A stretch of 64,000 nt of DNA from positions 21,431,744-21,495,743 of the forward strand of contig OX637393.1 of assembly GCA_951799425.1 (NCBI GenBank). The letters run 5' to 3'. Positions 32,846-44,785 of the stretch are shown here, one piece after another (position 1 is the first letter of the stretch; each line of letters starts with the position of its first letter). The stretch comes from Ilex aquifolium (taxonomy: Eukaryota; Streptophyta; Magnoliopsida; Aquifoliales; Aquifoliaceae). A program made the translations under genes and the position numbers. A model generated the notes under the pieces. That model was given only the letters and a program-made list of their open reading frames with translations. It was not told where the DNA came from and searched no databases.

Positions 32846-35800
32846 TTATAAAGGCGCCCCAGTGGGTCGGGTTGGAGTAGATTTGTCCTGACCCGATCCA
32901 CTGGAGTTTCGGCAAGCGCGAATTTCGGTGGAGTACTCTGGTTCCATTAAAAGAATGGTTTCCACATTTTTAACAAAATCCTCCAAAAATGGTTTTAACC
33001 GCTGACCATTAACAGTAAAACTATTACCGTTTGCTGGGTTTTCCACTTCAACTGCTCCATGTTCAAACACCTTTTTGACAATGTAAGGCCCAGTCCATCT
33101 TGATTTCAACTTACCAGGAAAGAGGCGAAGTCTTGAATTAAATAGCAAGACTTTTTGAGACGGCTCAAAAGATTTCCGCACAATGTGTTTGTCATGAAGA
33201 ATTTTCATCCTGGTTTTAGCAATCTTAGCATTTTCATATGCTTCATTTCTCAATTCCTCCAATTCATTTATCTGAAGTTTCCTTGCTAGACCAGCCTTGT
33301 CCAAGTCAAAATTCATTGCTTTAATGGCCCAATATGCCCTATGTTCCAATTCCACAGGCAAGTGACATGACTTTCCATAGACTAATCGATAAGAAGACAT
33401 GCCTAAAATTGTTTTAAAAGTAGTACGGTATGCCCAGAGCGCATCAATTAGTCTTAACGACCAATCTTTGTGATCTGGATTCACCGTTTTTTCTAAAATT
33501 AATTTGATCTCCCGATTAGCTAACTCAGCTTGTCCACTGGTCTGTGGGTGATAAGGGGTTGCAATTTTATGAAAAATCAAGTATTTTTTCATTAAATTCC
33601 AGAAAGGACGATTGCAAAAATGAGCACTCCCATCGCTTATGATTGATTTCGGAATTCCAAACCGGGACAAAATATTTTCTTTCAAAAATTTGATCACTGT
33701 TTTGTGATCATTGTTTCGGCATGGAATTGCTTCAACCCATTTGGATACATAGTCTACAGCCACTAAAATGTACAGATAGCCAAAGGAAGGGGGAAATGGT
33801 CCCATAAAATCGATGCCCCAACAGTCAAAAATTTCAATTACCAGAATGGGGTTTAAGGGCATCATATTTCTTTTAGAAATGTTTCCCAACTTTTGACACT
33901 TATCACAAGTTAAACAAAAGGCATGAACATCTTTGAAAAGTGTAGGCCAGTAAAATCCACACTGCAATATTTTTGCAGCTGTTTTTCTTGATGAAAAGTG
34001 GCCACCGCATGCTTCAGAATGACAAAATGTTATTACCTGGCTACTTTCATGAGCAGGGATGCAACGTCTTATGATTTGATCTTTACAGTACTTGAATACG
34101 TAAGGATCCTCCCAAAAGAAGTTACGAACCTCCCTCAGAAATTTCTTTTTGTCCAACATGCTAAAGGATGGAGGGAGTGTACCAGTAGCAAGAAAGTTAG
34201 CAATGTCTGCATACCATGGTGTCCTATCAATCATGAACAGTTGTTCATCGGGGAATTTCTCATTGATTGGCAGTCCATCCTCATGAAATTCATAGGTTAG
34301 TCTGGACAGATGATCTGCCATCACATTCTCGACACCTTTCTTGTCCTTGATGACAAGATCAAACTCTTGGAGCAAAAGTATCCATCTCAAGAGTCTTGGT
34401 TTGGCGTCCTTCTTTGTGAGCAAAAATTTTAGGGTTGCATGGTTAGTGAATACAGTAACAGAAGAACCAACAAGATAAGAACGGAATTTTTCCAGTGCAA
34501 AAACTACAACAAGCAATTCTTTCTCAGTTGTCGAATAATTCATTTGAGCATCATTCAAAGTTTTGCTTGCATAGTAAATCACATGGGGTTTCTTATATTT
34601 TCTTTGTCCCAATACAGCACCTACAACAAAATCACTTGCATCACACATTAGTTCAAAGTGAAGATTCCAGTCAGGGGGTCGCATTATTGGTGCAGAAATT
34701 AACATGTCTTTTAGCTTGTCAAAGGCTTTTTGGCATGCTTCATTCCAATCAAAGATTACATCCTGACTTAGGAGGTGACACATGGGTTTTGCTATGGTAC
34801 TAAAATCTTTTATGAATCTCCTGTAGAAACCTGCATGTCCTAGGAATGATCGAACATCCTTTACAGTCTTAGGGGCAGACAAATTTCCAACCAGATCTAT
34901 TTTTGCCTTGTCAACTTTCATGCCTTCAGACGACACAATGTGACCAAGGACAATGCCCTGTGTTACCATAAAATGGCATTTTTCCCAATTGAGCACTAGG
35001 TTGGCTTCCTTACATCTGATCAGTACTTTCTCCAGATTGGTTAAACACAAATCGAAGGAATCACCATAGACAGAGAAGTCATCCATGAATACTTCCAAAA
35101 AAATTTCAACCATATCACTGAACAAGCTTAGCATACATCTTTGGAATGTTGCAGGAGCGTTACAAAGTCCAAATGACATCCTTTTGAATGCAAAGGTGCC
35201 AAAGGGGCATGTGAAGGTTGTTTTCTCCTGATCATCTAGGGCTATCTCAATTTGGTTATACCCTGAATACCCATCTAAAAAATAGTAAAATGCATGGCCT
35301 GTAATTCTCTCTAGGACTTGGTCAAGAAATGGGAGAGGAAAATGATATTTTCTAGTGACCAAATTGAGTTTTCGATAATCAATGCACATTCGCCATCTTG
35401 TGACGACTCGAGTTGGTACTAGTTCATTTGCATCAGTTTTTACCACTGTCACCCCAGATTTTTTTGACACAACTTGGGTTGGACTAACCCATTTACTATC
35501 TGAGATAGGGAAGATTATCCCTGCATCTAAGAGTTTGAGTACCTCAATTCTCACAACTTCCTTCATGTGAGGGTTTAGTCGTCGCTGCATTTGACGAGAG
35601 GGTTTTGAATCCTCTTCAAGGTATATGGCATGATTGCAGATTAACGGGCTTATACCTTTCAAGTCAGTGATGGTCCATCCAATGGTGCTTTTATGACTTC
35701 GAAGAACTTCAATCAGTTTAGACTCTTGTAAGTCTGTGAGTTTAGATGAAATTACCACTGGGTATGACTCATTCTCTCCTAAAAATGCATATTTGAGGTC

Positions 35801-36904
35801 AGATGGGAGATGTTTCAATTCAGGCTTTGGTGGGCTAACACTTGATGAGACTGGCTTTGTGCCACTTGGTGAAATTTCTTCGAATTTGGGTGCCCATGTC
35901 TCAACAGTATGAGTAGGGCCACTTGGTGGATTTGGGTCATCATCTGTTGTTTCTGATGAGATGCGTTCTAATAGAGATGATTCAGTAGGATCCTCACAAA
36001 ATGTATCATCCAGATGTTCCTGTATCAAAGATTCTATGGAGTTTACTTCCATTTCTTCCTTTTCTTCTTCTGGATGTTTAGCAATATTGAAAATGTTCAG
36101 TTCGAGAGTCATATTCCCAAAAGTTAATTTCATGACTCCATTCCTGCAATTGATTAAGGCATTGGAAGTTGCTAGGAATGGCCGACCAAGAATGACGGGA
36201 ATTTGGTTCTCTGAATTTATTGCTGGTTGAGTATCCAGAACAATGAAGTCAACAGGGAAGACAAATCTATCTACTTGGACAAGCACATCTTCAACAATCC
36301 CTCTGGGGGTTTTGACAGATCTGTCGGCCAACTGGAGTGTGACACAAGTGGGTTTAAGTTCACCCAAACCCAACTGCTGATAGACAGAGTAGGGTAGCAA
36401 ATTAACGCTGGCTCCAAGGTCTAACAAAGCTTGTTCAATCCTGAAGTTCCCAATGATACATGAGACAATCGGACACCCTGGGTCTTTGTATTTTGGAAGG
36501 GTTTTATGTTGAAGAAGAGCACTAGCTTGTTCCGTTAGGAAAGCTCTCTTTTGGACATTCTGGCTTCTCTTGACTGTGCACAAGTCTTTTAGAAACTTGG
36601 CATAAGAAGGAACTTGTTTGATTGCATCCAGAAGTGGGATGTTGATATTTACTTGCTTAAAAAGCTCATAAATTTCAGACTGATTTTTCACTTTCTGTTT
36701 GGTTTTGAGTCGATGAGGAAACGGAGCCAGAATGGGATACGAAGGTTCCCTTTTCTCAGAAGGTTCTAGCTCTTGTTCAATCACAGGCTCAGGGTCTTTC
36801 TCAAGTTCAGTCTCAATTGGTTCAGGTTCAGATGATGGAATGGCTGGGCTTGACTCAGGTCTTGGCTTGGGAATGAGTATGTCTCTGATTGTCTTGTCAA
36901 TCAC
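32846..36904 (-). CDS. pol: C pol: protease, reverse transcriptase, RNase H, integrase
   Basis: A single open frame of 1352 codons. Order: acidic proline-rich linker; aspartic protease ([22 protein letters not shown], about residues 159-180, and [17 protein letters not shown] at about 238-255); reverse transcriptase ([20 protein letters not shown], catalytic FMDD in [14 protein letters not shown]); RNase H ([15 protein letters not shown] and [21 protein letters not shown]); integrase with HHCC finger ([26 protein letters not shown]), the catalytic core ([35 protein letters not shown]) and the C-terminal part ([16 protein letters not shown]). This is the Athila-type order and gene size. The start lies in the linker before protease, since gag-pol is one polyprotein in the family. 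Confidence 0.92.
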   Translation of the reverse strand: MIDKTIRDILIPKPRPESSPAIPSSEPEPIETELEKDPEPVIEQELEPSEKREPSYPILAPFPHRLKTKQKVKNQSEIYELFKQVNINIPLLDAIKQVPSYAKFLKDLCTVKRSQNVQKRAFLTEQASALLQHKTLPKYKDPGCPIVSCIIGNFRIEQALLDLGASVNLLPYSVYQQLGLGELKPTCVTLQLADRSVKTPRGIVEDVLVQVDRFVFPVDFIVLDTQPAINSENQIPVILGRPFLATSNALINCRNGVMKLTFGNMTLELNIFNIAKHPEEEKEEMEVNSIESLIQEHLDDTFCEDPTESSLLERISSETTDDDPNPPSGPTHTVETWAPKFEEISPSGTKPVSSSVSPPKPELKHLPSDLKYAFLGENESYPVVISSKLTDLQESKLIEVLRSHKSTIGWTITDLKGISPLICNHAIYLEEDSKPSRQMQRRLNPHMKEVVRIEVLKLLDAGIIFPISDSKWVSPTQVVSKKSGVTVVKTDANELVPTRVVTRWRMCIDYRKLNLVTRKYHFPLPFLDQVLERITGHAFYYFLDGYSGYNQIEIALDDQEKTTFTCPFGTFAFKRMSFGLCNAPATFQRCMLSLFSDMVEIFLEVFMDDFSVYGDSFDLCLTNLEKVLIRCKEANLVLNWEKCHFMVTQGIVLGHIVSSEGMKVDKAKIDLVGNLSAPKTVKDVRSFLGHAGFYRRFIKDFSTIAKPMCHLLSQDVIFDWNEACQKAFDKLKDMLISAPIMRPPDWNLHFELMCDASDFVVGAVLGQRKYKKPHVIYYASKTLNDAQMNYSTTEKELLVVVFALEKFRSYLVGSSVTVFTNHATLKFLLTKKDAKPRLLRWILLLQEFDLVIKDKKGVENVMADHLSRLTYEFHEDGLPINEKFPDEQLFMIDRTPWYADIANFLATGTLPPSFSMLDKKKFLREVRNFFWEDPYVFKYCKDQIIRRCIPAHESSQVITFCHSEACGGHFSSRKTAAKILQCGFYWPTLFKDVHAFCLTCDKCQKLGNISKRNMMPLNPILVIEIFDCWGIDFMGPFPPSFGYLYILVAVDYVSKWVEAIPCRNNDHKTVIKFLKENILSRFGIPKSIISDGSAHFCNRPFWNLMKKYLIFHKIATPYHPQTSGQAELANREIKLILEKTVNPDHKDWSLRLIDALWAYRTTFKTILGMSSYRLVYGKSCHLPVELEHRAYWAIKAMNFDLDKAGLARKLQINELEELRNEAYENAKIAKTRMKILHDKHIVRKSFEPSQKVLLFNSRLRLFPGKLKSRWTGPYIVKKVFEHGAVEVENPANGNSFTVNGQRLKPFLEDFVKNVETILLMEPEYSTEIRACRNSSGSGQDKSTPTRPTGAPL

Positions 36905-36931
36905 CTTGCCACTTCTTAGTGTCGTGACAAC

Positions 36932-38410
36932 TTAGGCTTGGTCTTGGGTGTTTCCTGTTGTTGAAGGGTTCCCTACATGGAATTGGCCTTGTGGTTGCTT
37001 TGGTTGGGCAGGAAACTTGCCCTTTTCGTGTATGACCATGGATTGAGTCAACTTTTGGATGTGGCTTTTAAGATCCTCAAAAGATTGAGTGGTCTGGGTT
37101 TTGAAATCAGTGAAAGCCTGTGTGGAATTATTGTTATAATTCATTTGGCTTTGCATGAACTGATTCAGTGTGTCCTCAAGGTTCCTCTTTTGTGGTGGTT
37201 GATATGGTTGATATGCAGGAGGTCCTTGGGGTGGTGGGTATGGCCCTTGTTGTTGGTTCATGGGTATTGGTTTTTTGTTCTTCCAACTGAAGTTAGGGTG
37301 GTTTCGCCACCCTGGATTGTATGTTTCAGAATATGGGTTGGAGTAGGGCTTGTTGAAGTTGGAAACTGCATGTGTTTGTTCCAACAAGACTTCTTTGAAT
37401 GCTGGGATAGTGGGACACTCCCTAGTAGGGTGTCCTGTTAGTGCACAGATTCCACACACTTGCTATGTGGAAGGGCTAACATCAACTTGATGGACTTTCT
37501 TCATCTCTAAAGCTTCAAGCTTTCGAGACAATGTGGACATTTTTGCTCTCAAGTCATCATCCTATCTCAAGACATATTTTCCTCCTTGGGAAGTAGATGG
37601 TCTGGCTTCTACAGTGGTAGGGGAGGCTGAGTCCCACATCTGAGAACTGTCAGATATGGTGTCGAAAAAATTGAATGCCTCCTCCGGACTTTTTCCCATG
37701 AATTCTCCTTGGGCCATCATTTCGACAAACTGACGTAGTCTAGAGGATAAGGAGTCATAGAAAAATCCTACCAAAGTCCAATTTTCAAAAGCATGATGTG
37801 GGCAGGATTGGGGCAGATCTTTGAATCTCTCACAACTTTGATAAAAAGTTTCTCCTTCTTTAACCGCAAAATTCATGATTTGCCTTTTTAGTGCATTTGT
37901 GCGGTGTAGAGGAAAAAACTTTCTAAAAAATTCATTTTGTAATGCTTGCCAGTTGGGTATTGAAAAAGCTTTTAAAGAATTTAACCATTGTTTGGCTCTA
38001 TTCCTCAAGGAGAAAGAAAACAGTTTCATCTTGGCCAATTCAGAATTGTCTTGAAATGTTCCACACACTTCCTCAAAATCTTTTATATGCAGATATGGAT
38101 TTTCTGCATCCAATCCATGAAACACGGGTAATAACTGCACTGTCCCCGACTTTACAGTAAAGAGGGGAGCATTTTCAGGAAAAATAAAACAAGAGGGGAC
38201 ACTGTTTCTTGTGGGATTTAAGTAATCCCGCAAAGTCCGGATGTTAGGGACCTCCTCCTCCCTCATAGGGACTTCTCCATTTCTTTCATTATTTGTCATA
38301 CTACCCTCATAAGAGTCTGCTACTGATCTAGGTGAATTTGGTTCAGGCTGATTCACGGACTCACACGATTCTGCCGGCAAATTTTGGAAGCGAGGAGTGC
38401 CCCCAGTCAT
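36932..38410 (-). pseudogene. gag: C gag
   Basis: It begins MTGGTPRFQNLPAESCESVN shortly after the primer site. The capsid part has IKDFEEVCGTFQDNSELAKMKLF, RAKQWLNSL, FFRKFFPLHRTNALKRQIMNF and FVEMMAQGEFMGKSPEEAF. The knuckle CGICALTGHPTREC, a P/Q-rich linker and TQAFTDFKTQTTQSFEDLK follow. It packages element RNA into particles. It matches the B gag throughout. It is broken, with about one or two breaks. Confidence 0.82.
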
Positions 38411-38505
38411 AAAGAAAATAAAACAAAGTTATTTACAGTAAACCAAAGAATATCCATAACGTTGAAGGTCTTTTTACCTTTCACCTTAAAACACCTTTTA
38501 AAGGT

Positions 38506-38523
38506 TCCCCGGCAACGGCGCCA
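38506..38523 (-). other. Primer binding site of C (Asp tRNA)
   Basis: The element strand reads TGGCGCCGTTGCCGGGGA, a full match to the Athila-type Asp-tRNA site, a few bases inside the LTR. Confidence 0.92.
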
Positions 38524-38529
38524 AAAACT

Positions 38530-40426
38530 TGTTCTTGATCCGAAATGTGTACACCCAAGTGCAGGCGGTCAAGCTGTAGTAATAATCCGGTTTGAGTCCG
38601 GAGTCGAATCCACATGGAACTTTTGTTGATATTTCTAAGGTAAGCAGTGGTAGAGACCTATTGATTGTAACCCTTGAGATTTGCTGTGAGATATGAGTTT
38701 TCCTGGACAGAATATAAGATTCTTTCCAAGAGGATTTTCTTAACAAAACAGGAGATAAGTGCTAATTAAAAAGAGTCACTCTTTAGTGCAAGGATCTGGA
38801 CATGTAGTTAGTTATTCGGTTTGTCATAATTGTGCTTGATAACTCAATTAACTCCCGTGTCAACAACAAGTTAATCGGAAGATAAAGATGGATTGTGAGA
38901 ATTAAGAACATGATTCCGATGTCTTTCTAGAAGTTTACAAGAATTACTTGTGCCGAGACTTAACCCGTCTACAAACAAGCAAGTGTTTCTACAAGACATC
39001 CAATCATGATATTAATATTTCATTCTTTAAATGAAGTACAATAAGGGGGAGGATTGAAGGGTAGTCATGAGGATCTAGCCGGGGTACTTGCCTTGAACTG
39101 ATGAGTGTTTCTATGCAAGAGTCATCCGTGTCATAGAAAGAGCCCACAGTTATACAAAGTACCTTAGCTTTTCTAGATGCAATCAATCATCCAATAACAA
39201 GAAGAAATAAACGTTAAGCATAAAAACAATGCACAAATATGATTCCTGGATAACTTATACATACCCTTCTCCTCTTACTAAAGAGTGAATGAGAAACTAC
39301 TCACTCTTCATGGCTTGGGTAAAGCTAGAAAAGTGAGTGATGCCCATCCCTCCAAGTAGAGAACTTAAAAGATAAAGTAACAACAAACACGGAGCCAATC
39401 TTTAACAAAGAATGGGTGAATCACGTTCCACCCTTCACGACTTTGGTAAAGCTCTAGAAAAGTGGAAGAGTTTCACTCTTCTAAGAAAGAAAGAAGCTCA
39501 AGCAATGGAAGTGAAATGCATGAACAATAAAAGTAGAAGAAAGCTAGTCATATTTGGAGGGTGGCTTCCTCAACCAAGAATTGGAGGGTTGCTTCCTCAA
39601 CCAAAAGATGAACTATCTCTCTTCTATGCATGTAAAATGAAAGCATAAGCATTAGCATAAGCATAAAACTACTTTTATAACAAGCAAGAGATGTTGGACT
39701 AAAGCCAAACTAATCTCTAAGATAAAGACTTCATACAAGGAAAATAAGCTAAATCTACAATGTGAGTGGGAGTCTAAGCCTCCATCAACTTTCCTACTTT
39801 TTTTTCCCTCAGCTCTCCAATAAGGGGAGTATTTATAGGCAAGAGGAGGAGACAAGAGGAGGTGAAGGAATAGTGTTTGCCGCCTAAGTCCAAGTGAAAA
39901 GCCAACCACTCTGCTGCCAGTCTGTGGAGAACGTTCGAACGTGAGTTGGCGTTCGAACGTTGTTTCTGTTTTTGCACTAAGGGCGTTCGAACGTTGACTG
40001 CCGTTTGAACGTTTCACTTGAGTGGTTTGTTGGTCTTCTGTGAAGTTCAGTTCCAACTCTATGCAGTAGTCTGGTCTTCAATCAACTCAAGTGCACGTTC
40101 GAACGTGAGTTGGCGTTCGAACGTGACACTCAAGTGCTTCAGAGCTTCAGTCTTCTTTCCTAACTGCAACACGCCTTCTCTTAGCAGTTGAGTCTGCTAC
40201 AGTGTAATGTGGACGTTCGAACTTGAGTTGGCGTTCGAACGTTCTGGCTGTGCTCCAAGCTTCTCCAATTTTGGGCTCTAATGTGCTGGTGTTGCATCCA
40301 AGTGTGGTACTTGTTGTTCTTGGGTCCTTGTTCAGTTTAGGGCCTGAAATGACATCACTTAAACTCCATCAAAGTACAATTAGTCTTAAAACGACATAGT
40401 AATATGCTAATTTTAAGTGCTAATCA
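38530..40426 (-). repeat. C 5' LTR
   Basis: 1897 bp, the same length as the other LTR. Palindrome array at about 39930-40242 and TATA box at 39829-39838. It is followed by the second target duplication ATACT (40427-40431). Confidence 0.92.
39930..40242. promoter_or_regulatory. ACGTTCGAACGT palindrome array in C 5' LTR
   Basis: The same array as at 27603-27912, but with more copies perfect. Pairs are separated by GAGTTGGC, and many differences from the other LTR are of CpG-to-TpG or CpA type. Confidence 0.75.
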
Positions 40427-40649
40427 ATACTCATTCCAAGTAAAACACGAGAAGCAAAAGACTCCTTGCACTTGGGGAGCACTTTTGTCCATTTCGCACA
40501 TTCCATTTCATTTCATCCACCATTCCGTTGCCTTATTTCCCACATCATTCCGAGGGAGAGTGACACTCCCTTCACACATACACCATATACACATTGAGGG
40601 ATGATATTAGGAGGTTAGGAACAACGACGGTTTTGATCAAGCAAATATG
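40427..40649 (+). repeat. H2 LTR, end part
   Basis: It continues 26202 with CATTCCAAGTAAAACACGAG, as in uninterrupted LTRs of the family, and ends GATCAAGCA. What follows is an LTR fragment in the opposite orientation. Confidence 0.8.
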
Positions 40650-41156
40650 TGTTTGACTTATGTGTGTGGGTGAGTGTCATTCTCACTCGGGTTCGATGCA
40701 AGAAATGGGAAAATGGATGTGTGAATGAAATGTGTGTGTGTGTGTGTGTGTGTGAACAAAAGTGCTCCCTAAGCACAGAGACTTTTGAGTGTTGTGTTTT
40801 ACTTGGAAATCGTATTCCAAGGTCGTCTCATCAGGGAAGGTGGTGAATTGCTCTGAAGGTGATTTTGATGAAAAAGGAAAAGTGTAAAAATCTTTGATGT
40901 TTAAGTTTGGTGATTTTTATTCTTGATAAAAATGAAATGGAAACAAGTGTTGGCTAATCCAAAGAGGTCATTCCGATGGGAAAGCCAAATCAACTCAAGA
41001 CTAAAATGTTTGATGAGCTTGGATCGATAAGTGAATCATGAGGAAGTGTTGGCTAATCCAAACAAGTGTTGGCTAGATGTTTGATTGATTCGTAGGAGGC
41101 AAGGGACTAAAATGGAGGTGAGGATTCAAGCGTACCCCGTGACATGTCTATTGTTT
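40650..41156 (-). repeat. I: LTR fragment of the D/K family
   Basis: It resembles the left part of K (44830-45290): GTGTGGGTGAGTGTCATTCTCACTC, AAGTGCTCCCTAAGCAC, GTGTTGGCTAATCCAAA. It includes a TG microsatellite at 40729-40753. No boundaries with target duplication were found, so it is a fragment. Confidence 0.7.
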
Positions 41157-41378
41157 CAAATGAGCTATGTCTTCCATAACATAGTTAGTGAGGAAGGTTG
41201 CAGCTATATCCTCAAACTCCTTAATATGTAAATAAGGATTTTCCTTTTCAATTCCGTGGAATGTAGGAAGTAGTTGCAACATTCCTGGCTTAAATGGGAA
41301 GAGATGAGCTTGGACCGGTAAGAGAATGCATGAGGAAGTGGTGCAACGTGTGGGATGGAGAAAATCCCGCGTTGACCT
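41157..41378 (-). pseudogene. gag: M: Athila-type gag fragment
   Basis: The frame contains RGIFSIPHVAPLPHAF and, in another frame, PFKPGMLQLLPTFHGIEKENPYLHIKEFEDI, close to the C Gag segment LLPVFHGLDAENPYLHIKDFEEV. It is a remnant only, cut by solo LTR J on its right; broken. Confidence 0.75.
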
Positions 41379-43134
41379 TGATGAGCACAAAACATTTTAT
41401 ATTTAATGGCCTCATTTCATGCTTTTTAACTTAACTTTGCATTTAATTACTTAGAGTTAGTTAAAGTTATGAATAATGTGGAAATTTTGATGTTGCAGGT
41501 AATTATAGCATAAATCATGGATTTTAGAGCCTTGCAACTAAGTGTGGATGTGTGGTGAAGAGATGGACACATTAAATGAGGATTGGGAGGCTTGGAAGGT
41601 GAAAAAACCAAGAAAAATGGCTTTTGGATGAAAACCTTCTATGAGGTTTAGCCCACTGGTTTCCCCATTTTTGACACAGTACCTCTATTTTACCCAATTT
41701 TTTCCATTATCCACTTTAAATCTGAGAAAGTTCAAAACATGAAAGTTGTAGATCTGGATGCCCTCTATATTGTGTCAAAATTTAAGATCCATCCAACGGT
41801 TGGATCAAAAGTTATGCCAATTTTACCAAAACTAGTCCTGAGCTATCACCTTTCGGAAGACCTTTTGGAAGGTTTAGCCTACTGGAATAAACCTTTCGGA
41901 AAGTTTTGCCTAGAATGCCCAGAACGCCTGCAACTCATGCTCCACTTGCTTGGGGGTCCCACCTATGATTCTCCCACTTGCCCCCGACATATTCTACATA
42001 TATACATGTCTCCTACACCCCAAAGTCAGCAAAAGAAGATGGAGGATGGGAGAGGAAGAGAGATAGAGGCATGGTGGGTTGCAGGCTAGCCTTGTCCTAG
42101 CCTGTCCAAGCATCAACTCAGCCTCCTATAGATGGGATTCCTGCTCTCACAGGCTAGGGGAGCCTCATGGAAGAAAATGCATCTCTACACACCATATATT
42201 TAGCATTCCACAAGCTAAAGTGGTGGCTACCTAAGCTTAGAAAGCTCAAGGAGGAAGAAGATGAATAACAGATAGAGAAGTTGATATTTTTGCATTTTCT
42301 TCCATCCTTTCACTTGTGGTTTGTTGTAAGAATTGTGTAAACTTCATTTATTTCACTTAATGTCATTTACTTCAAGTACATTTCAAGTTTAATGCTACAT
42401 TTTAGATTTCACCATTGTTGCAGCAAGTTATCTTCATTTTTAAGCTTTAAAATGGGTATAACATATTTCACATCACAGTTTCTATTTTCTTGCATTAAAC
42501 TAAGTTCTAATTTTCTTTCCTTTAGTATGTCTTTTTACATTATGCAATTATTTCTTGCTTTCCTCTTTCCCCCTCTCGGTGTACGATGGTTCTGTTTGAT
42601 TGGGTTGGGGTGTGGACAAGATTGTGAGTCTTTGATATCCCGTAGACTTGTCACGGGTTATTCTTGGATCCTCACTTCCATCTCGTCCCGAGCTTCCCAT
42701 GAATCAATCGAGCATCTAGGCGCCATTGGAGAAAGGTTTCGAGTTGATTTGGCATCCCCATTGGAATGATCTCTTCGGATTAGTCAACACTTGTTTTCGT
42801 GCATTTTCATTAAGAACAAAACTCACCAAAACCAACTACAAGATTTTACACTTTTCATTTTTACAAAATTACCTTCACACAACTTGACCTCCTTCGCTGA
42901 TGAGACGACCTTGGAATACTTTTCCAAGTAAAACACAACACGCAAAAGTCTCTCTGCGCTTGGGGAGCACTTTTGTTCACACACACATTTTGTACTTTTC
43001 ATTCATCCACTATTCCGTTACCCTTTCTTTTGACATCATTCCAAGGGAGAGTGACACTCCCCTTCACACATACACCATACATACATTGAGGGATGATGTT
43101 AAGAGATTAGGAATACAACGAAAACCATCAAGCA
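41379..43134 (+). repeat. J: solo LTR of the D family
   Basis: It starts TGATGAGCACAAAAC and ends ATCAAGCA, with the target duplication GACCT at 41374-41378 and 43135-43139. 1756 bp. It holds the conserved module at about 41710-41838, palindromes at 41848-41908 and a CATATATTTAGCATTCC core-promoter candidate at about 42192. No internal sequence is present. Confidence 0.9.
41848..41908. promoter_or_regulatory. TTCGGAA/TTCCGGAA-type palindromes in J U3
   Basis: Three diverged copies of the AACCTTTCGGAAAGTT type, just after the conserved module. The family members D, H1 and G have GTACCGGTAC at this place. Confidence 0.65.
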
Positions 43135-43518
43135 GACCTCACCGGATGATCAATTGGGATATTTTTTCCTTCATTCCTAGGAGGGAGAATTGCATTCATG
43201 GATTAGACATTGTAGGTTCTTGCACTCCCCCACCCCTTTGAATGTTCGGATTGGCATCTACATTCTTAAAATTATCCCCCGCATCCTCAGGTAGGTCTTG
43301 GTCAATGTTCATGTTGGGGCCCAAGGGTTGTCTAACCAATCAGTTTTGTTCGTCCCGTCCCCACATACAACAACTATCTACAAATGAAAATGTAAGCAAA
43401 CAAAAGTATATACAAGGAGCAACATACCTCAGCCCATGATGAACATTACAGGACTTACCTCCGTTGTCTAAAAATCACCTTCTCAATTCAACGCTTGCCT
43501 TCCCCGACAACGGCGCCA
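43135..43518 (-). mobile_element. M: 5' leader and Asp-tRNA primer site
   Basis: The right end has TCCCCGACAACGGCGCCA (43501-43518), a primer site on the minus strand, preceded by leader sequence similar to that of G (ATACCTCAGCCCATGATGAA). It belongs to the element interrupted by J. No LTR follows the primer site; the region is a mosaic of remnants. Confidence 0.65.
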
Positions 43519-44182
43519 AAAAATGAAACACACTCTTTGTTAAGCGAGGGCCAATAAAAACCTGATTGTAGAATTTTTGCTGAAGTCTTCTTGGAAGAGA
43601 AGTGACCACCGCATGCTTCCGAGTGGCAAAATGTAAGGACATCTCGCTGCTCATTTTTTGGTTCGCATCTCCGCATGACTTGGTCAGGGCAATACTTGAA
43701 CAGGTACGGGTTGTCGAAGTAGAAGTACTTCACATCTGCCATAAATCTTCTTTGATCCTCCGGGCTCCAGTGTGGTGGTATTTGTCCTGTTGCAAGATAA
43801 TTACATATGTCAGCATACCAGGGATAAATAGGATGAATCAATAGTAATTGCACATCAAGGAAAAAATTAGGGATTGAAATATGCTCATCGGCCTCTTGCA
43901 CCACCAGTCAGGATAAATGATCCGCCACCACGTTCTCTACTCCCTTCTTATCTTTGATTATCAAATTGAACTCTTGGAGTAGGAGGATCCACCTGATGAG
44001 TCTCGGTTTGGCATCCTGCTTAGACAACAAATACTTCAAAGCAGAGTGATCAGTATAGACTACTATCGGTGAACCAATGATGTAGGACCGGAATTTATCC
44101 AATGCAAATACTACCGCTAGCAACTCTTTTTTTGTGGTGGTATAGTTCATTTGAGCTTCATTAAGTGTTTTGCTAGCGTAGT
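43519..44182 (-). pseudogene. pol: Athila-type RNase H and integrase fragment
   Basis: Minus-strand frames contain [20 protein letters not shown] and [20 protein letters not shown] (RNase H), then YADICNYLATGQIPPHW and [20 protein letters not shown] (integrase finger region). The match to C pol is clear. It is a remnant with an LTR (L) at its right edge; broken. Confidence 0.8.
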
Positions 44183-44785
44183 TGCTTGATCATTTCCGTT
44201 GTAATATATCCTAAACTCCGAACATCATCCCTCTATGTTTATATGGTGTATGTGTGAAGGGGAGTGTCACTCTCCCTTGGAATGATGTCAGAAGAAAGGG
44301 CAACAGAATGGTGGATGAATAAAGTGAAAAATGTGTGGGTTGAACAAAAGTGCTCCCCAAGCGTAGGGAGTCTTTTGAGTATCGTGTTTTACTTGGAGAG
44401 TACTCCAACGTCGTCTCCTCAGAGAAGGAAGTGAATCGTATTGAAAGTGATTTTGGTAAAAAGGGGAAAGAGTAAAAATCTTTTGTTGTTGGAAGTTTGG
44501 TGAGTGGTTGTATCTTAATGGAATTTAAATGGGAAAAAGTGTTGGCTAATCCAAAAGGTTCACTCCAACGGGAATGCCAAGTCAACTCGAAACCTTCCTC
44601 CAATGGTGCCTAGATGCTTGATTGATTCGTGGGAAGCTAGAGACGAGATGGATGTGAGGATCCAAGCATAACCTGTGACAAGTCTACGGGATGTCAAAGA
44701 TTCACAACCATGTCCACACCCAACCCAGTCAAACCGAACCATCGTACACCGAGAGAAGGAAAGAAGATGATTTGAAATGGCATAC

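Larger units (their letters stand above)
26203..40426 (-). mobile_element. C: Athila-type LTR element with extra ORFs after pol
   Basis: 14.2 kb on the minus strand with two LTRs of 1897 bp each and the target duplication ATACT (26198-26202 and 40427-40431). In the element direction it carries primer site, gag, protease-RT-RNase H-integrase, a small Cys-rich ORF, a palindrome array with TATA box, an ORF of the putative plant transposon protein family, 3' hairpin block and polypurine tract. LTRs differ by about 2 percent by eye. The structure is complete but gag-pol is broken, with about two or three breaks; pol itself is a long open frame. Confidence 0.93.

Noticed and set aside
32624-32901. 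Lys-rich and Gly-rich frames over the GAA repeat
   Set aside because: They are translations of a simple repeat opposite the end of C pol.
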